In this document: one piece after another, positions 16,898 to 26,049 of the stretch
Numbering within the stretch: the stretch's first letter is position 1
Layout of the letters: every line of letters starts with the position of its first letter
NCBI GenBank assembly: GCA_019359495.1
Contig: JAHHHF010000109.1
Span: forward strand, 1-60,030
Direction: 5' to 3'
DNA: 60,030 bases
Source: Goleter apudmare HA4340-LM2
GTDB taxonomy: Bacteria; Cyanobacteriota; Cyanobacteriia; Cyanobacteriales; Nostocaceae
Notes under the pieces: model-generated
What the model was told of the DNA's origin: nothing
Seen by the model: the letters and a program-made list of their open reading frames with translations, nothing else
The model's database searches: none
Position numbers and translations under genes: made by a program

Positions 16898-18067
16898 ATG
16901 ATGGCTGCAAGTTACTCAGTCAAAATCTTGTTAATTGAGGACAACCTAGCTTCTGCGAGGTTGTTACAAGAGTATCTCAAGCAAGCCAATTCCCAAAATT
17001 ATAGTTTGGTGCATGTGCAGCGATTGCGTGAAGGACTCCACGAAATCACTCATGGTAATTATGATGTGATTTTGCTGGATCTCACCCTACCTGACAGCGC
17101 CGGATTATCATCATTGTCGTTGCTAATTAGTCATGCTCCTAGCATCCCCATTGTTGTACTTACAAACACCAACGATCAAGAACTAGCAATTGAAGCAGTG
17201 CGCCAAGGAGCGCAAGATTATCTAGTTAAACGACAGGTAAATGTAGATGTATTGGTGCGGGCGCTACATTATGCGATCGAGCGTAAACAAGTTTTGGAAT
17301 CATTACGCTCAATCAACAAAACTTTAGAAAATCGCGTTGAAGAACGTACAGCAGAACTCGTAAAAGCCCAAGAAATCAACGACTTTAAATCAGAATTTGT
17401 CTCGATGCTCTCTCATGACATCCGCAATCCTTTAAATACCATTCTGCTGGCGGCGGGATTGCTGCAAAACAGTGAAGAGAAATTGACCAAAGAGAAAAAG
17501 ACGACTCATTTCCAAATGATTCGTTCAGCGATCAAAAATATGGCACAGTTATTGGATGAGGTTTCATTTATAGGTAAAGCCGAGGCTGGTAAACTCCAGT
17601 GTCAACTCGCCCCTTTAGATTTAGTCGCATTCTGTCGTCAATTGGTGGACGAAGCTCAACTGAATGCACTAGAGAAGCGCCTGAATTTAGTTTTCGCTAG
17701 CAGTGGGGAGTCGGATGTAGCAGTCTGGGATGAAAATCTGCTCCGACATATTTTGGGAAACTTGCTCAGTAATGCCATTAAGTATTCACTCCCTGGTGGG
17801 ACTGTGCGTTTTGAACTCATTTGTCAAGAGAAAACAGCGATCTTCCAAATTCAAGATTCGGGAATTGGCATTCCCAAAAAAGACCAAAAGCGGCTATTTC
17901 AGACCTTTCAGCGAGCAGAGAATGTCGGTAATATCCCTGGTACTGGTTTAGGATTAGCGATCGCTAAAAAATGCGTAGAAGCTCATGGAGGCGAAATTTT
18001 AGTTGATAGCGAAGTAGGTGTAGGCACAACCCTTACCGTCATCTTACCCTTGCTGAAAGTGTCATAG
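16898..18067 (+). CDS. receiver-histidine kinase
   Basis: A 389-residue hybrid with the receiver first (residues 8-125; VKILLIEDN, phospho-Asp 61 in ILLDLTLP, VKRQ), a linker coiled coil (LRSINKTLENRVEERTAELV), HisKA with SEFVSMLSHDIRNPLNTILL (phospho-His ~173) and HATPase (NLLSNAIKYS, DSGIGIP, GTGLGLAIAKK). Receiver-first kinases act as phosphate-controlled kinases. It follows rcpA by 89 bases on the same strand. The trio phytochrome-RcpA-kinase suggests that the light signal is passed on to this kinase and then to an unlinked regulator; that relay is inferred. Confidence 0.88.
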   Translation: MMAASYSVKILLIEDNLASARLLQEYLKQANSQNYSLVHVQRLREGLHEITHGNYDVILLDLTLPDSAGLSSLSLLISHAPSIPIVVLTNTNDQELAIEAVRQGAQDYLVKRQVNVDVLVRALHYAIERKQVLESLRSINKTLENRVEERTAELVKAQEINDFKSEFVSMLSHDIRNPLNTILLAAGLLQNSEEKLTKEKKTTHFQMIRSAIKNMAQLLDEVSFIGKAEAGKLQCQLAPLDLVAFCRQLVDEAQLNALEKRLNLVFASSGESDVAVWDENLLRHILGNLLSNAIKYSLPGGTVRFELICQEKTAIFQIQDSGIGIPKKDQKRLFQTFQRAENVGNIPGTGLGLAIAKKCVEAHGGEILVDSEVGVGTTLTVILPLLKVS

Positions 18068-18489
18068 CAAGACAGGACGAAATAACATGTTCTGATCTTC
18101 TCAGCACTAACAGCTTTGTCTTTACCAATTACCAATCGCCATAAATATTGTTACCAACTCAAGCAATTCTTTACTGAAGTAGCACTGATGTTTTTCTATT
18201 TCACACATGGTTAATTAATGCTAACATCAGCTTGTTGTTGTAAGTTAGTCATAAAGTGATGTGAAAGCAGATAGTGTTGATCACACTACTGATATGTAGA
18301 CAATTTTTGGATTGTCACATGGAATTTTTTTGGTGAAAATTGCCAATTAAATCCGAATTCACTGCCAAAACTATGCCCCAAAAGCCTACAATTGAATTGA
18401 CTAATACCCTGGCTGTTTCTATCGGGATAATCTGGCGATCGCTGCTAATTATAACTTCACCCACCTAGTTGACCCATCTATCTGTAAGC
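18068..18489. other. gene-free AT-rich stretch
   Basis: I see no gene, repeat or clear regulatory site between the kinase and the small open frame at 18490. Confidence 0.5.
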
Positions 18490-18597
18490 ATGGATAACGA
18501 CCTGGTTATTTTCCTCATCAGTACTACTATATTGATTCTCTATCTTGTCTTCTCAGCACTAACTGAGATGGGTACTAAACTACCTAGGAAAAAATAG
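18490..18597 (+). CDS. possible 35-residue single-span membrane protein
   Basis: An open frame MDNDLVIFLISTTILILYLV continuing with FSALTEMGTKLPRKK has an acidic head, one ~20-residue membrane helix and a basic tail, the layout of cyanobacterial photosystem and Ndh small subunits. I do not recognise it as any named one. The ribosome site is weak (GTAAG). It is the only coding-like object in the 1.2 kb between the kinase and the GH65 gene. Confidence 0.35.
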   Translation: MDNDLVIFLISTTILILYLVFSALTEMGTKLPRKK

Positions 18598-19254
18598 TCA
18601 ATTTGCTGTGAATATAGACTATTATGATACCAACTCCAGTCTCACACCCCTGGTTTATAAGGGAATGTCAATCAGCTTGTGAGCAAGGAGCCTGAATATC
18701 ACTAGTATAAAATCTTTGGCTAGCAATTATTAGCCATTGCTCCTTATCTAAATTCATCCGCCAATAACTAACATGATGCTATATCTGACGTGTCTGAGGT
18801 AGTATAAGGTTTTTGGCGCAATATGGAGAATTATATAGATAGTAATACCTATCATTAAAATTTTTACAAATTCAATTACAGGTCACCTATTTTTTAAAAA
18901 ACGAAAAATTAAAATGATTTAAATAATAAAGTTAACAATATAGTGTGTGCTTAATCATTCAAGTGATTTAGAAAAAATATTTATTTTTGTAAGAAAATCA
19001 AAAAAAATATATAGATTTTTCATCCATTTTGGTATTTCGATGTTGTAACATAGATTAATAAAATCTAACTATAGAGGGATGAAACGGGGGAGGTTTCTGT
19101 TAAAAGTAACTTCAATTTTCCCTAATTAAACTGTATCAAACTTGAGAAAACAACATCAAAAAGCGCATTACTGACGATTACCCCGAAAAATTGACCCTAA
19201 ACATTGGATTTTACCCTGTCCCAAGCTAGCCCTAAGAAATAGGTTTGATTACTC
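18598..19254. other. AT-rich leader of the GH65 fusion gene
   Basis: No gene is seen. The region is very AT-rich, with A runs near 18890-19010, which suits a promoter region. GGGATGAAACGGGGGAGG at ~19076 is the only G-rich motif and is too far upstream to be the ribosome site. Confidence 0.4.
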
Positions 19255-22164
19255 ATGGTCAAAGGATTCGTTCATCATTCCCAAGACAATCAGCAATTGA
19301 TAGAAGCTACAGACTGGAACGTTATTGAGACAAAGTTTGACCCTGCACAACTGCACCACAAAGAAACCGTCTTTACTCTCAGCAATGGTTACTTAGGTAC
19401 CAGAGGTACATTCGAGGAAGGATATCCCCATGATTCTCCTGCCACACTCATTCATGGTGTGTATGATGATGTTGCCATCACTCATACCGAACTTGTCAAC
19501 TGTCCCGACTGGTTGCCATTGATGGTGACAGTGGCAGGAGAACGCTTCAGTATGGATAGTGGTGAGATTCTCAACTACGAACGTCGGCTAGACTTGCGTT
19601 TGGGTTTAGTTAGCCGCGATGTCAGGTGGCGATCGCCCAAAGGACAGACCCTAGATTTCCACTTCGAGCGATTCGCCAGTCTAGCAGATCAACATGTGTT
19701 AGCGATCCGTTGCCAAATCACATCTTTAGACTTCGAGGGTGAGATATCCGTCGAAATTGGGTTTGATACGGAAGTAGACAACCAAGGTGTCAAACACTGG
19801 AAAAGTCTCAACCAAGGCGGCATCGAACAAATTATCTGGCTGTACCGCCAAACTCGCCACTCGGAAATTAAGCTGGGGATGGCGGCTAAGTTAGTAGTTG
19901 AAGGTGACGATGCCGCAATTGTCAGTTTAGCAAATGCTGATATTGCCCCAACCTTAACCACAACTTTCCATTCTGTACCCAGCAAAACCGTGACTGTAGA
20001 AAAAATTGTCACCGTTTTCACCTCACGGGAAAGAGAAATCCCCATCGCCGCCGCCTTAGAAAGGCTAGCTGATGAACCAAGCTACGCCACCTTGTTAGCT
20101 GCTCATATTGTCGCCTGGGAACAAGTATGGCAAGACAGTGACATTATTATTGAAGGCGATCGCCAAGCGCAATTGAGTGTCCGTTACAATCTCTTCCAAT
20201 TACTATCCGTCGCCCCCCGCCACGATGATCGCGTCAGTATCCCTCCCAAAACCCTCTCCGGTTTTCCCTATAGCGGACACATCTTCTGGGACACAGAAAT
20301 TTTTATTCTCCCCTTCCTCACCTTAACTCAACCCGCCCTAGCCCGGAACCTCCTCACCTACCGCTACCACACCTTACCAGGTGCTAGACGCAAAGCCCAA
20401 GAAGCCGGGTATCAAGGCGCGATGTTTGCGTGGGAAAGTGCTAAAACAGGTGATGAAGTCACTCCTCGTTGGGTACCAGATGCCAAAAAGGAGGGAGAAT
20501 TAATCAGAATCTGGTGCGGTGATTTAGAAGTGCATATTACCGCCGATGTCGCCTATGCTGTTTGGCACTATTGGCAACACACCGATGACGATGAGTGGAT
20601 GCGTAATTATGGTGCGGAAATCATCCTCGACACAGCTGTTTTCTGGCAAAGTCGGGTGCAGTGGCATCCAGAACGTCAATGCTACGAAATCTTAGATGTC
20701 ATTGGCCCTGACGAAAATCACGAACGCGTCGATAATAACGCCTTTACGAATGTAATGGTGCAGTGGCACTTACAATCAGCACTAGCACTATGGGATTGGT
20801 TAAAGCAAGCCTATCCTGAAACAGCAGCACAACTAGTGCAAAAACTCAACTTGACCACAGAAAGTCTGCACCTCTGGGCAGAAATTCAAGAGCGTCTAGT
20901 TGTGAATGAAGACGCAACCACAGGTCTAATTGAACAGTTTGATGGTTTCTTTGGGCTAGAAGATATCAACTTCGCTGATTACGAACCACGTACTAAATCT
21001 CTGCAAGGCTTATTGGGAGTTGAAGCGACAAATCAAAGGCAGATTCTCAAACAGCCTGATGTGTTGATGCTGCTTTACCTACTACGGGAGCGTTATGACC
21101 ATAACACCCTGGTGAGCAATTGGGAGTACTACAACCCACGCACCGACCACACCTATGGTTCCTCACTCGGCCCAGCAATTCACGCTATCTTAGCTTGCGA
21201 CCTCAACCAACCTGAAGATGCTTACACCCACTTTTTGCGGTCAGCCTTAGTAGACTTGGAAGATGTCAGACTAAATGCCTCTGAAGGCATTCATGGAGCC
21301 AGTGCTGGCGGTGTTTGGCAAGCTGTGGTATTTGGGTTTGGTGGTATTCGCATGACTCAATTTGGCCCTGTTGCTTGCCCAAATTTTCCCCCCAACTGGA
21401 CACGCTTAAAGTTTCGCCTCAAATGGCGCAATGAGTCCTATGACTTTGATTTGCGACCAGAAACACCAGTTTCTCGCCCAAAAATTACTGGCGTCATTTT
21501 TGATTTAGATGGTGTATTAGCAGATACTTCAGAATTACACTACTTAGCTTGGCAGCGAGTAGCAAACGAAGCAGGTATCCCCTTCAACCGCGAAGCCAAC
21601 GATAGAATCCGAGGCCTACCACGTCGAGAAACTCTACTGCAAATTTTAGGTGAGTATCCCGCCACCGAAGCGCAAATTCAACAGATGATGGAGCGGAAAA
21701 ATCAATACTTCGTGGAATTAATCCAGAATATTACCACCGCCAATTTACTACCTGGGGTAGCAAATTTGTTGCAAGAACTGCAAGCATCTGGTATTAAAGT
21801 CGCTTTGGGTTCCTCCAGTAAAAATGCTCAGACTCTAATTCAACGCTTAGGTATTGCAGATAAATTGGATGTCGTCACCGATGGACATAGCGTCTCCCAA
21901 GCAAAACCAGCACCAGACTTGTTCTTGTATGCTGCTGAACAACTCGGCCTTTCCCCCTCTCAGTGTGTTGTTATTGAAGATGCAACAGCAGGTGTAGAAG
22001 CAGCTATATCTGCGGGAATGTTAGCTATTGGCTTAGGCCCAGTCGAGCGTGTAGGTAAAGCTAATCTAGTATTACCCAGTCTAGAAGGCTTATGCTGGCA
22101 AGATTTGCAGGAAAAGATCGCCATCAGCGAGCAGCAAGAGGCGCTGGTTTCAGTTAGCGTCTAA
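19255..22164 (+). CDS. GH65 disaccharide phosphorylase fused to beta-phosphoglucomutase
   Basis: A 969-residue bifunctional protein. Residues 1-~735 are a GH65 inverting phosphorylase (maltose/trehalose/kojibiose type): N-terminal beta-sandwich, then the (alpha/alpha)6 barrel with FWDTEIFILPFL and IGPDENHERVDNNAF, where Glu 487 is the general acid. Residues ~743-960 are a HAD beta-phosphoglucomutase: VIFDLDGVLADTS (nucleophile Asp 750, acid/base Asp 752), the cap motif RGLPRRETL, ALGSSSKNA and VVIEDATAGVEAA. GH65 releases beta-glucose 1-phosphate from an alpha-glucoside and the mutase converts it to glucose 6-phosphate, so the fusion channels the intermediate. Which disaccharide is used cannot be read from the sequence. 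Confidence 0.93.
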   Translation: MVKGFVHHSQDNQQLIEATDWNVIETKFDPAQLHHKETVFTLSNGYLGTRGTFEEGYPHDSPATLIHGVYDDVAITHTELVNCPDWLPLMVTVAGERFSMDSGEILNYERRLDLRLGLVSRDVRWRSPKGQTLDFHFERFASLADQHVLAIRCQITSLDFEGEISVEIGFDTEVDNQGVKHWKSLNQGGIEQIIWLYRQTRHSEIKLGMAAKLVVEGDDAAIVSLANADIAPTLTTTFHSVPSKTVTVEKIVTVFTSREREIPIAAALERLADEPSYATLLAAHIVAWEQVWQDSDIIIEGDRQAQLSVRYNLFQLLSVAPRHDDRVSIPPKTLSGFPYSGHIFWDTEIFILPFLTLTQPALARNLLTYRYHTLPGARRKAQEAGYQGAMFAWESAKTGDEVTPRWVPDAKKEGELIRIWCGDLEVHITADVAYAVWHYWQHTDDDEWMRNYGAEIILDTAVFWQSRVQWHPERQCYEILDVIGPDENHERVDNNAFTNVMVQWHLQSALALWDWLKQAYPETAAQLVQKLNLTTESLHLWAEIQERLVVNEDATTGLIEQFDGFFGLEDINFADYEPRTKSLQGLLGVEATNQRQILKQPDVLMLLYLLRERYDHNTLVSNWEYYNPRTDHTYGSSLGPAIHAILACDLNQPEDAYTHFLRSALVDLEDVRLNASEGIHGASAGGVWQAVVFGFGGIRMTQFGPVACPNFPPNWTRLKFRLKWRNESYDFDLRPETPVSRPKITGVIFDLDGVLADTSELHYLAWQRVANEAGIPFNREANDRIRGLPRRETLLQILGEYPATEAQIQQMMERKNQYFVELIQNITTANLLPGVANLLQELQASGIKVALGSSSKNAQTLIQRLGIADKLDVVTDGHSVSQAKPAPDLFLYAAEQLGLSPSQCVVIEDATAGVEAAISAGMLAIGLGPVERVGKANLVLPSLEGLCWQDLQEKIAISEQQEALVSVSV

Positions 22165-22223
22165 AAGTGGATTGTTAATTCTGATCAGGATGGGCATTGT
22201 GTCCATCCTCAACTTTAATTTTC

Positions 22224-22526
22224 TCAAATTGTCACTGGTGATTCGACATAAATCATCGGCTCTTGCATGGTAAACTCTATGCCATCATGAGCTAACTCTT
22301 TAGATATTTTTTCGTTTGCTAATTCCAATAAGCGTTTACGTAACTGAAAAGAGTTTTCACCGGAACCTAAAATAAAGAACGTGATTCTGGTACGGGTTGT
22401 CTGCTTGTCGTGATTATGTTTTAAAAATAAACGACCAAATATAAATGTGGCAGAGCCGAATACTAGGCCTATTAAGCCCATTTCTATATCTCTGTTTGTC
22501 AGGATTTCTGGCAAAAAAACAAGCAT
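22224..22526 (-). CDS. short membrane protein, possibly a mechanosensitive-channel remnant
   Basis: A 100-residue protein with one or two hydrophobic segments (MGLIGLVFGSATFIFGRLFL) followed by a soluble part TRTRITFFILGSGENSFQLR and ending ELAHDGIEFTMQEPMIYVES. The end resembles the C-terminal alpha/beta unit of MscS-like channels (a helix, then GIExxxPQ-like strand), but the pore domain is missing. It could be a truncated gene or a small protein of its own. The start is uncertain. Confidence 0.4.
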   Translation of the reverse strand: MLVFLPEILTNRDIEMGLIGLVFGSATFIFGRLFLKHNHDKQTTRTRITFFILGSGENSFQLRKRLLELANEKISKELAHDGIEFTMQEPMIYVESPVTI

Positions 22527-22664
22527 TTCTCGATTAAAATTTTGACAGGAGCTTACTTTGGCTAACTTCTAAAGTTATGCCATCATTTATTCTCTAAAAA
22601 TATAAAGCTGTTTAGCTGCTGCGATATTCATAGAGATTGAATATTGCAGCAGTTAATTCTCTCG

Positions 22665-22766
22665 TCACTCATTGGAGTGTTGATAAAAAAGCAGACACAG
22701 ATAAATGCTGGATAGATAGGCTACCGCTAGCATACAGATGGTTAGTATAAACTTAAAATCTGTCAT
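22665..22766 (-). CDS. possible 33-residue single-span membrane protein
   Basis: The minus-strand frame MTDFKFILTICMLAVAYLSS continuing with IYLCLLFYQHSNE encodes one strongly hydrophobic helix with short polar ends. No good ribosome site is seen ahead of the ATG. It resembles KdpF-size or photosystem-size small proteins, but I recognise no family. Confidence 0.3.
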   Translation of the reverse strand: MTDFKFILTICMLAVAYLSSIYLCLLFYQHSNE

Positions 22767-22865
22767 GATAATTAATCAGGTGTGAATGTGAGTAATAAGC
22801 TTACAAACTCAAAGTTGTAAACTTTGAATTTAGTGTCCCAATCGAGGGATGTAGAAACAATTAGT

Positions 22866-22987
22866 GGGAGCATCCCAATTTTGCAAAAATAAAATTTGTA
22901 GTGGGAGCATCTTGCTCCCTAATGTCCAGGAAGCGGGCTAGAAGCCCGCACTGCAAAAAAACAAATTTACACATTTGGGATGCTCCC
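22866..22987. mobile_element. MITE, copy 2 of the GGGAGCATCCCAA family
   Basis: A 122-bp element with the same perfect 13-bp ends as copy 1 (GGGAGCATCCCAA / TTGGGATGCTCCC) and nearly the same interior, including ATAAAATTTGTAGTGGGAGC and CTCCCTAATGTCCAG. It is flanked by the 8-bp direct repeat CAATTAGT (22858-22865 and 22988-22995), different from the duplication around copy 1. The two copies therefore inserted independently. An internal palindrome CGGGCTAGAAGCCCG is intact here and decayed in copy 1. Confidence 0.87.
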
Positions 22988-22995
22988 CAATTAGT

Positions 22996-23831
22996 TAGAC
23001 TCCAAAAGCTCGGATGAGGCAAACTTAATAAGTTCACTGAATCAATAGATTTCAGGTTTAGAGGGCAGTTTAAATATGATTAAGCCCAGAATTTGTCCAT
23101 CAAGAATAGACCACAAAAAAGACAACGTTTGTAGTCTTACCTCAATCCGGTTGAGATAGATGGATAAACGGCGGTGATGAATTATACTCGCCTTATTTTG
23201 ACCAGATTTTCACCAAGACTTTGCTTATGCTGCTAACCCTAAACCACTGTAGATAACAGCAGCAATGAGCAGGTAGCTAGCACCTTCAGCCTCTTAGCCG
23301 ATTATGTGTAAGCTATCTTTATTTTTCTCTAACTTTAACTATAATACACTAGACAAGGGCAGCAAAACAAGGTAGAAGATGTGTTTTATAAAAAAATACA
23401 GTGGGAAAAGTGAATATTGACCACAGTGTGGTTAGTTCTTACAGATGATTATCTGTCGCAAGTAGGGACAAAAGTTGTTCGCCCTGATTTCAATTCATCT
23501 TACTCAGCAAGAGATTTAGGATACTTTTTCAAAGTAAAGAAAAAGCACCTTAGCTTTGTACTACCATGCCTCAGTTTCGGGAAATTCGCCAAGTTGAATA
23601 GATTTTTGTAATTTGTTATACCGTTTATTTGTGAAGCGGCACAAAATTATCATTTTTTTTTAACGCATAGGTGCTTCACCTTCCCTGCGGGTAGGTACTT
23701 TAACTTTTTTTTCAGCTTTACATACAGTACAAGTAAAAACAAGAACATTTTGCTTTCACGTTTAGTCCATGTCTCTGTTTTTACTAATTACTGGGTAATT
23801 ACATGAAAATCTGTGATTTATTAAATTTATG
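22996..23831. other. long leader region before the phosphonate genes
   Basis: About 0.8 kb without a convincing gene. A 64-codon frame at 23417-23611 has no family features. GCATAGGTGCTTCACCTTCC (23665 onward) forms a small hairpin. The region is AT-rich towards the Pho box. Confidence 0.4.
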
Positions 23832-23861
23832 CTTAACCAGCACTTAATCATGTTTTAATCA
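23832..23861 (+). promoter_or_regulatory. Pho box upstream of phnC
   Basis: Three direct 8-mers spaced by 3 bases: CTTAACCA (23832-23839), CTTAATCA (23843-23850) and TTTAATCA (23854-23861). Each matches the cyanobacterial SphR/PhoB consensus PyTTAAPyPy(T/A) in full, with the exact 11-bp period. The site is on the coding strand, 156 bases before phnC. It implies that the transporter operon is switched on by phosphate starvation. Confidence 0.85.
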
Positions 23862-24017
23862 AGTAATTTTATACCCTAATTTAATGAGAAAAATAATATA
23901 AAGCAAAAAATGTGATTTATAATTACGCCTGTTTAAACTATGCGAATTATCAATTAGTCATAAATTGATGAGTTTTTAACCAATAAAATTAACAACATCC
24001 AGTATATATCTCAAAAA

Positions 24018-24815
24018 ATGAGAAATGCAGTAGCTGTCGAAGTTAGTAAACTATCAAAAAACTTTAAAGGTAAGCCAGCACTATGTAACTTATCTTGCAC
24101 AATCAAAGAAGGCGAAATGGTCGCTCTAGTTGGTGCATCTGGCTCAGGTAAGTCTACACTGTTACGACATATCAATGGCTTGCAGATTGGCGATGATGGA
24201 ACAGTTTTGATCTTTGGTGCTCCGTTGCAAACTAATGGTCAACTGCATTCTAAAATTAGGTTGTTGCGGAGTCAGATAGGTTGTATTTTCCAGCAATTTA
24301 ACTTGGTAAATCGGTTGACGGTGCTGGAAAATGTGCTGGTTGGGAACCTAGCACGATTATCTTTTGCGCGTTCGTCCTTTCATTTCTTTACAAAGGAAGA
24401 AAAACTTCAAGCGCTATCAGCATTGGAGAGAGTGGGGATTCTCGAACAAGCTTATAAACGAGCCTCTATGCTGTCTGGTGGACAACAGCAACGAGTAGCG
24501 ATCGCTCGTTGTCTAGTCCAAGGCGCGAAAATCATCCTGGCTGATGAACCAATAGCCTCTCTCGATCCAGAGTCAGCACGGAAAGTCATGGAATTGCTGG
24601 TACAACTGAATCGAGAACGTGGAATTACCGTAGTTACTTCCTTACACCAGATTCAAATGGTGCGGCGTTACTTCAATCGGGCGATCGCACTCAAAGACGG
24701 AGAAGTATTGTTTGATGGTGGAACTGTAGAACTAGATGATCACAAGCTTAATCAACTCTACGGTACAGCCGCAGAAGAACTCGTCATGCGAGGACATGGG
24801 GAATTAATGATTTAA
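24018..24815 (+). CDS. phnC: phosphonate ABC transporter ATP-binding protein
   Basis: A 265-residue ATPase powering import of phosphonates. Walker A is GASGSGKST, the signature is LSGGQQQRVAIARC, Walker B is IILADEPIASLDP, and the H-loop is VTSLHQIQM. QIGCIFQQFNLVNRLTVLEN and SLDPESARKVMELL are typical of PhnC. It is the first gene after the Pho box and is followed by two phnD genes and phnE on the same strand. The 106 bases to phnD contain a TTATTTGTTATTCGTCACTT-type short tandem repeat. Confidence 0.94.
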   Translation: MRNAVAVEVSKLSKNFKGKPALCNLSCTIKEGEMVALVGASGSGKSTLLRHINGLQIGDDGTVLIFGAPLQTNGQLHSKIRLLRSQIGCIFQQFNLVNRLTVLENVLVGNLARLSFARSSFHFFTKEEKLQALSALERVGILEQAYKRASMLSGGQQQRVAIARCLVQGAKIILADEPIASLDPESARKVMELLVQLNRERGITVVTSLHQIQMVRRYFNRAIALKDGEVLFDGGTVELDDHKLNQLYGTAAEELVMRGHGELMI

Positions 24816-24921
24816 GTAAAGCGACACAAGTAAAGCTAACTGAACTAGGGTCGTTATTTGTTATTCGTCACTTGTCATTTGTAAAACTAGTAGCACCTCT
24901 AACTAACTCAAGGAATCAACC

Positions 24922-25935
24922 ATGAAAAGACGTTCATTTGTGCAACAAACATCTTTGTTTGGTGCTTCTTTAGCAAGCATCAAGATTTATTCTGACTTTT
25001 CCTCAGACTCCATAGCTTCTGCACAAGCAACTTCACCTATCAAAGAACTAAATTTTGGCATCATTTCTACAGAGTCTCAAGCTAATCAAAAGCCTCTTTG
25101 GGAACCTTTCATCGCAGCCTTATCAAAATCGATTGGGATTCCTATCAAAGCCTTTTACGCCACTCAATATGCGGGTGTGATTGAAGCCATGCGCTTTGGT
25201 CGGGTGCATATAGCGTGGTATGGAGGTAAATCCTATATTGAAGCAGCCAGAATTGCTAACGCCGAAGCATTTGCTCAGACAGTCGCTACCGATGGTAGTA
25301 AGGGCTACTACTCATATTTAATTACTAACAAGCAGAATCCGATCACAGCAGCCGCCAAAAAACAAGGTGGAGATAAATACGTAATTCAAAATGCCAGTAA
25401 ACTCACCTTTGCGTTCAACGACCCTAACTCAACTTCTGGGTTTTTAGTTCCCAGTTACTATGTGTTTGCCAAAAATAAAGTTGACCCCAAAAAGGCCTTT
25501 AAACGCTTAATTTTTTCTGGTAGTCATGAAGCGACTGCCTTGGCTGTAGCTAATAATCAAGTGGATATAGCTACTAACAATAATGAGTCTTTAGAACGTC
25601 TAGAAAAAACCAATCCAACTGCTTATCAAAAAATTGATACCATCTGGAAATCACCGATAATTCCCAGTGACCCTATCGCCTATCGTAAAGACTTACCAGA
25701 AGATGTGAAAAAGAAAATTCGTAATGCTTTCTTTGGTTTTAAAGATAAAAAAATTCTGCAACCATTACAATGGTCAGCCTTAGTTCCAGCTAATGACAAA
25801 ACTTGGAACCCAATTCGTGAATTAGACATTGCCAAGCAGGTTTTAGATTTACAAGCTAAAGAAAACCTCAGTAATGCAGAAAAGAGTAAATTGAATGCTC
25901 TAAACAGCCAACTTCAGCAACTCCAAAAACGCTAA
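24922..25935 (+). CDS. phnD: phosphonate ABC transporter substrate-binding protein 1
   Basis: A 337-residue periplasmic binding protein of the PhnD family. An N-terminal export signal starts MKRRSFVQQTSLFGASLASI. The family core ELNFGIISTESQANQKPLWE, YAGVIEAMRFGRVHIAWYGG (ligand loop) and TFAFNDPNSTSGFLVPSYYV (Ser/Thr residues that hold the phosphonate) is complete. The tail is a charged coiled helix. It follows phnC by 106 bases. An AAGGAA ribosome site lies before the ATG. It is a close paralogue of the next gene. Confidence 0.93.
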   Translation: MKRRSFVQQTSLFGASLASIKIYSDFSSDSIASAQATSPIKELNFGIISTESQANQKPLWEPFIAALSKSIGIPIKAFYATQYAGVIEAMRFGRVHIAWYGGKSYIEAARIANAEAFAQTVATDGSKGYYSYLITNKQNPITAAAKKQGGDKYVIQNASKLTFAFNDPNSTSGFLVPSYYVFAKNKVDPKKAFKRLIFSGSHEATALAVANNQVDIATNNNESLERLEKTNPTAYQKIDTIWKSPIIPSDPIAYRKDLPEDVKKKIRNAFFGFKDKKILQPLQWSALVPANDKTWNPIRELDIAKQVLDLQAKENLSNAEKSKLNALNSQLQQLQKR

Positions 25936-26049
25936 TAATAGCGTTATAGTTCGTAGTAAGGACTTGATTACTGAGATGCTTCTAAAGCACCAAAGTGCTT
26001 ACTACAAACATCACAAAACTTTTCTTGCTCAACACTACTAGAAAAAACT

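Noticed and set aside
23417-23611. 64-codon frame upstream of the Pho box
   Set aside because: Composition is random and there is no ribosome site; it lies in AT-rich leader DNA.
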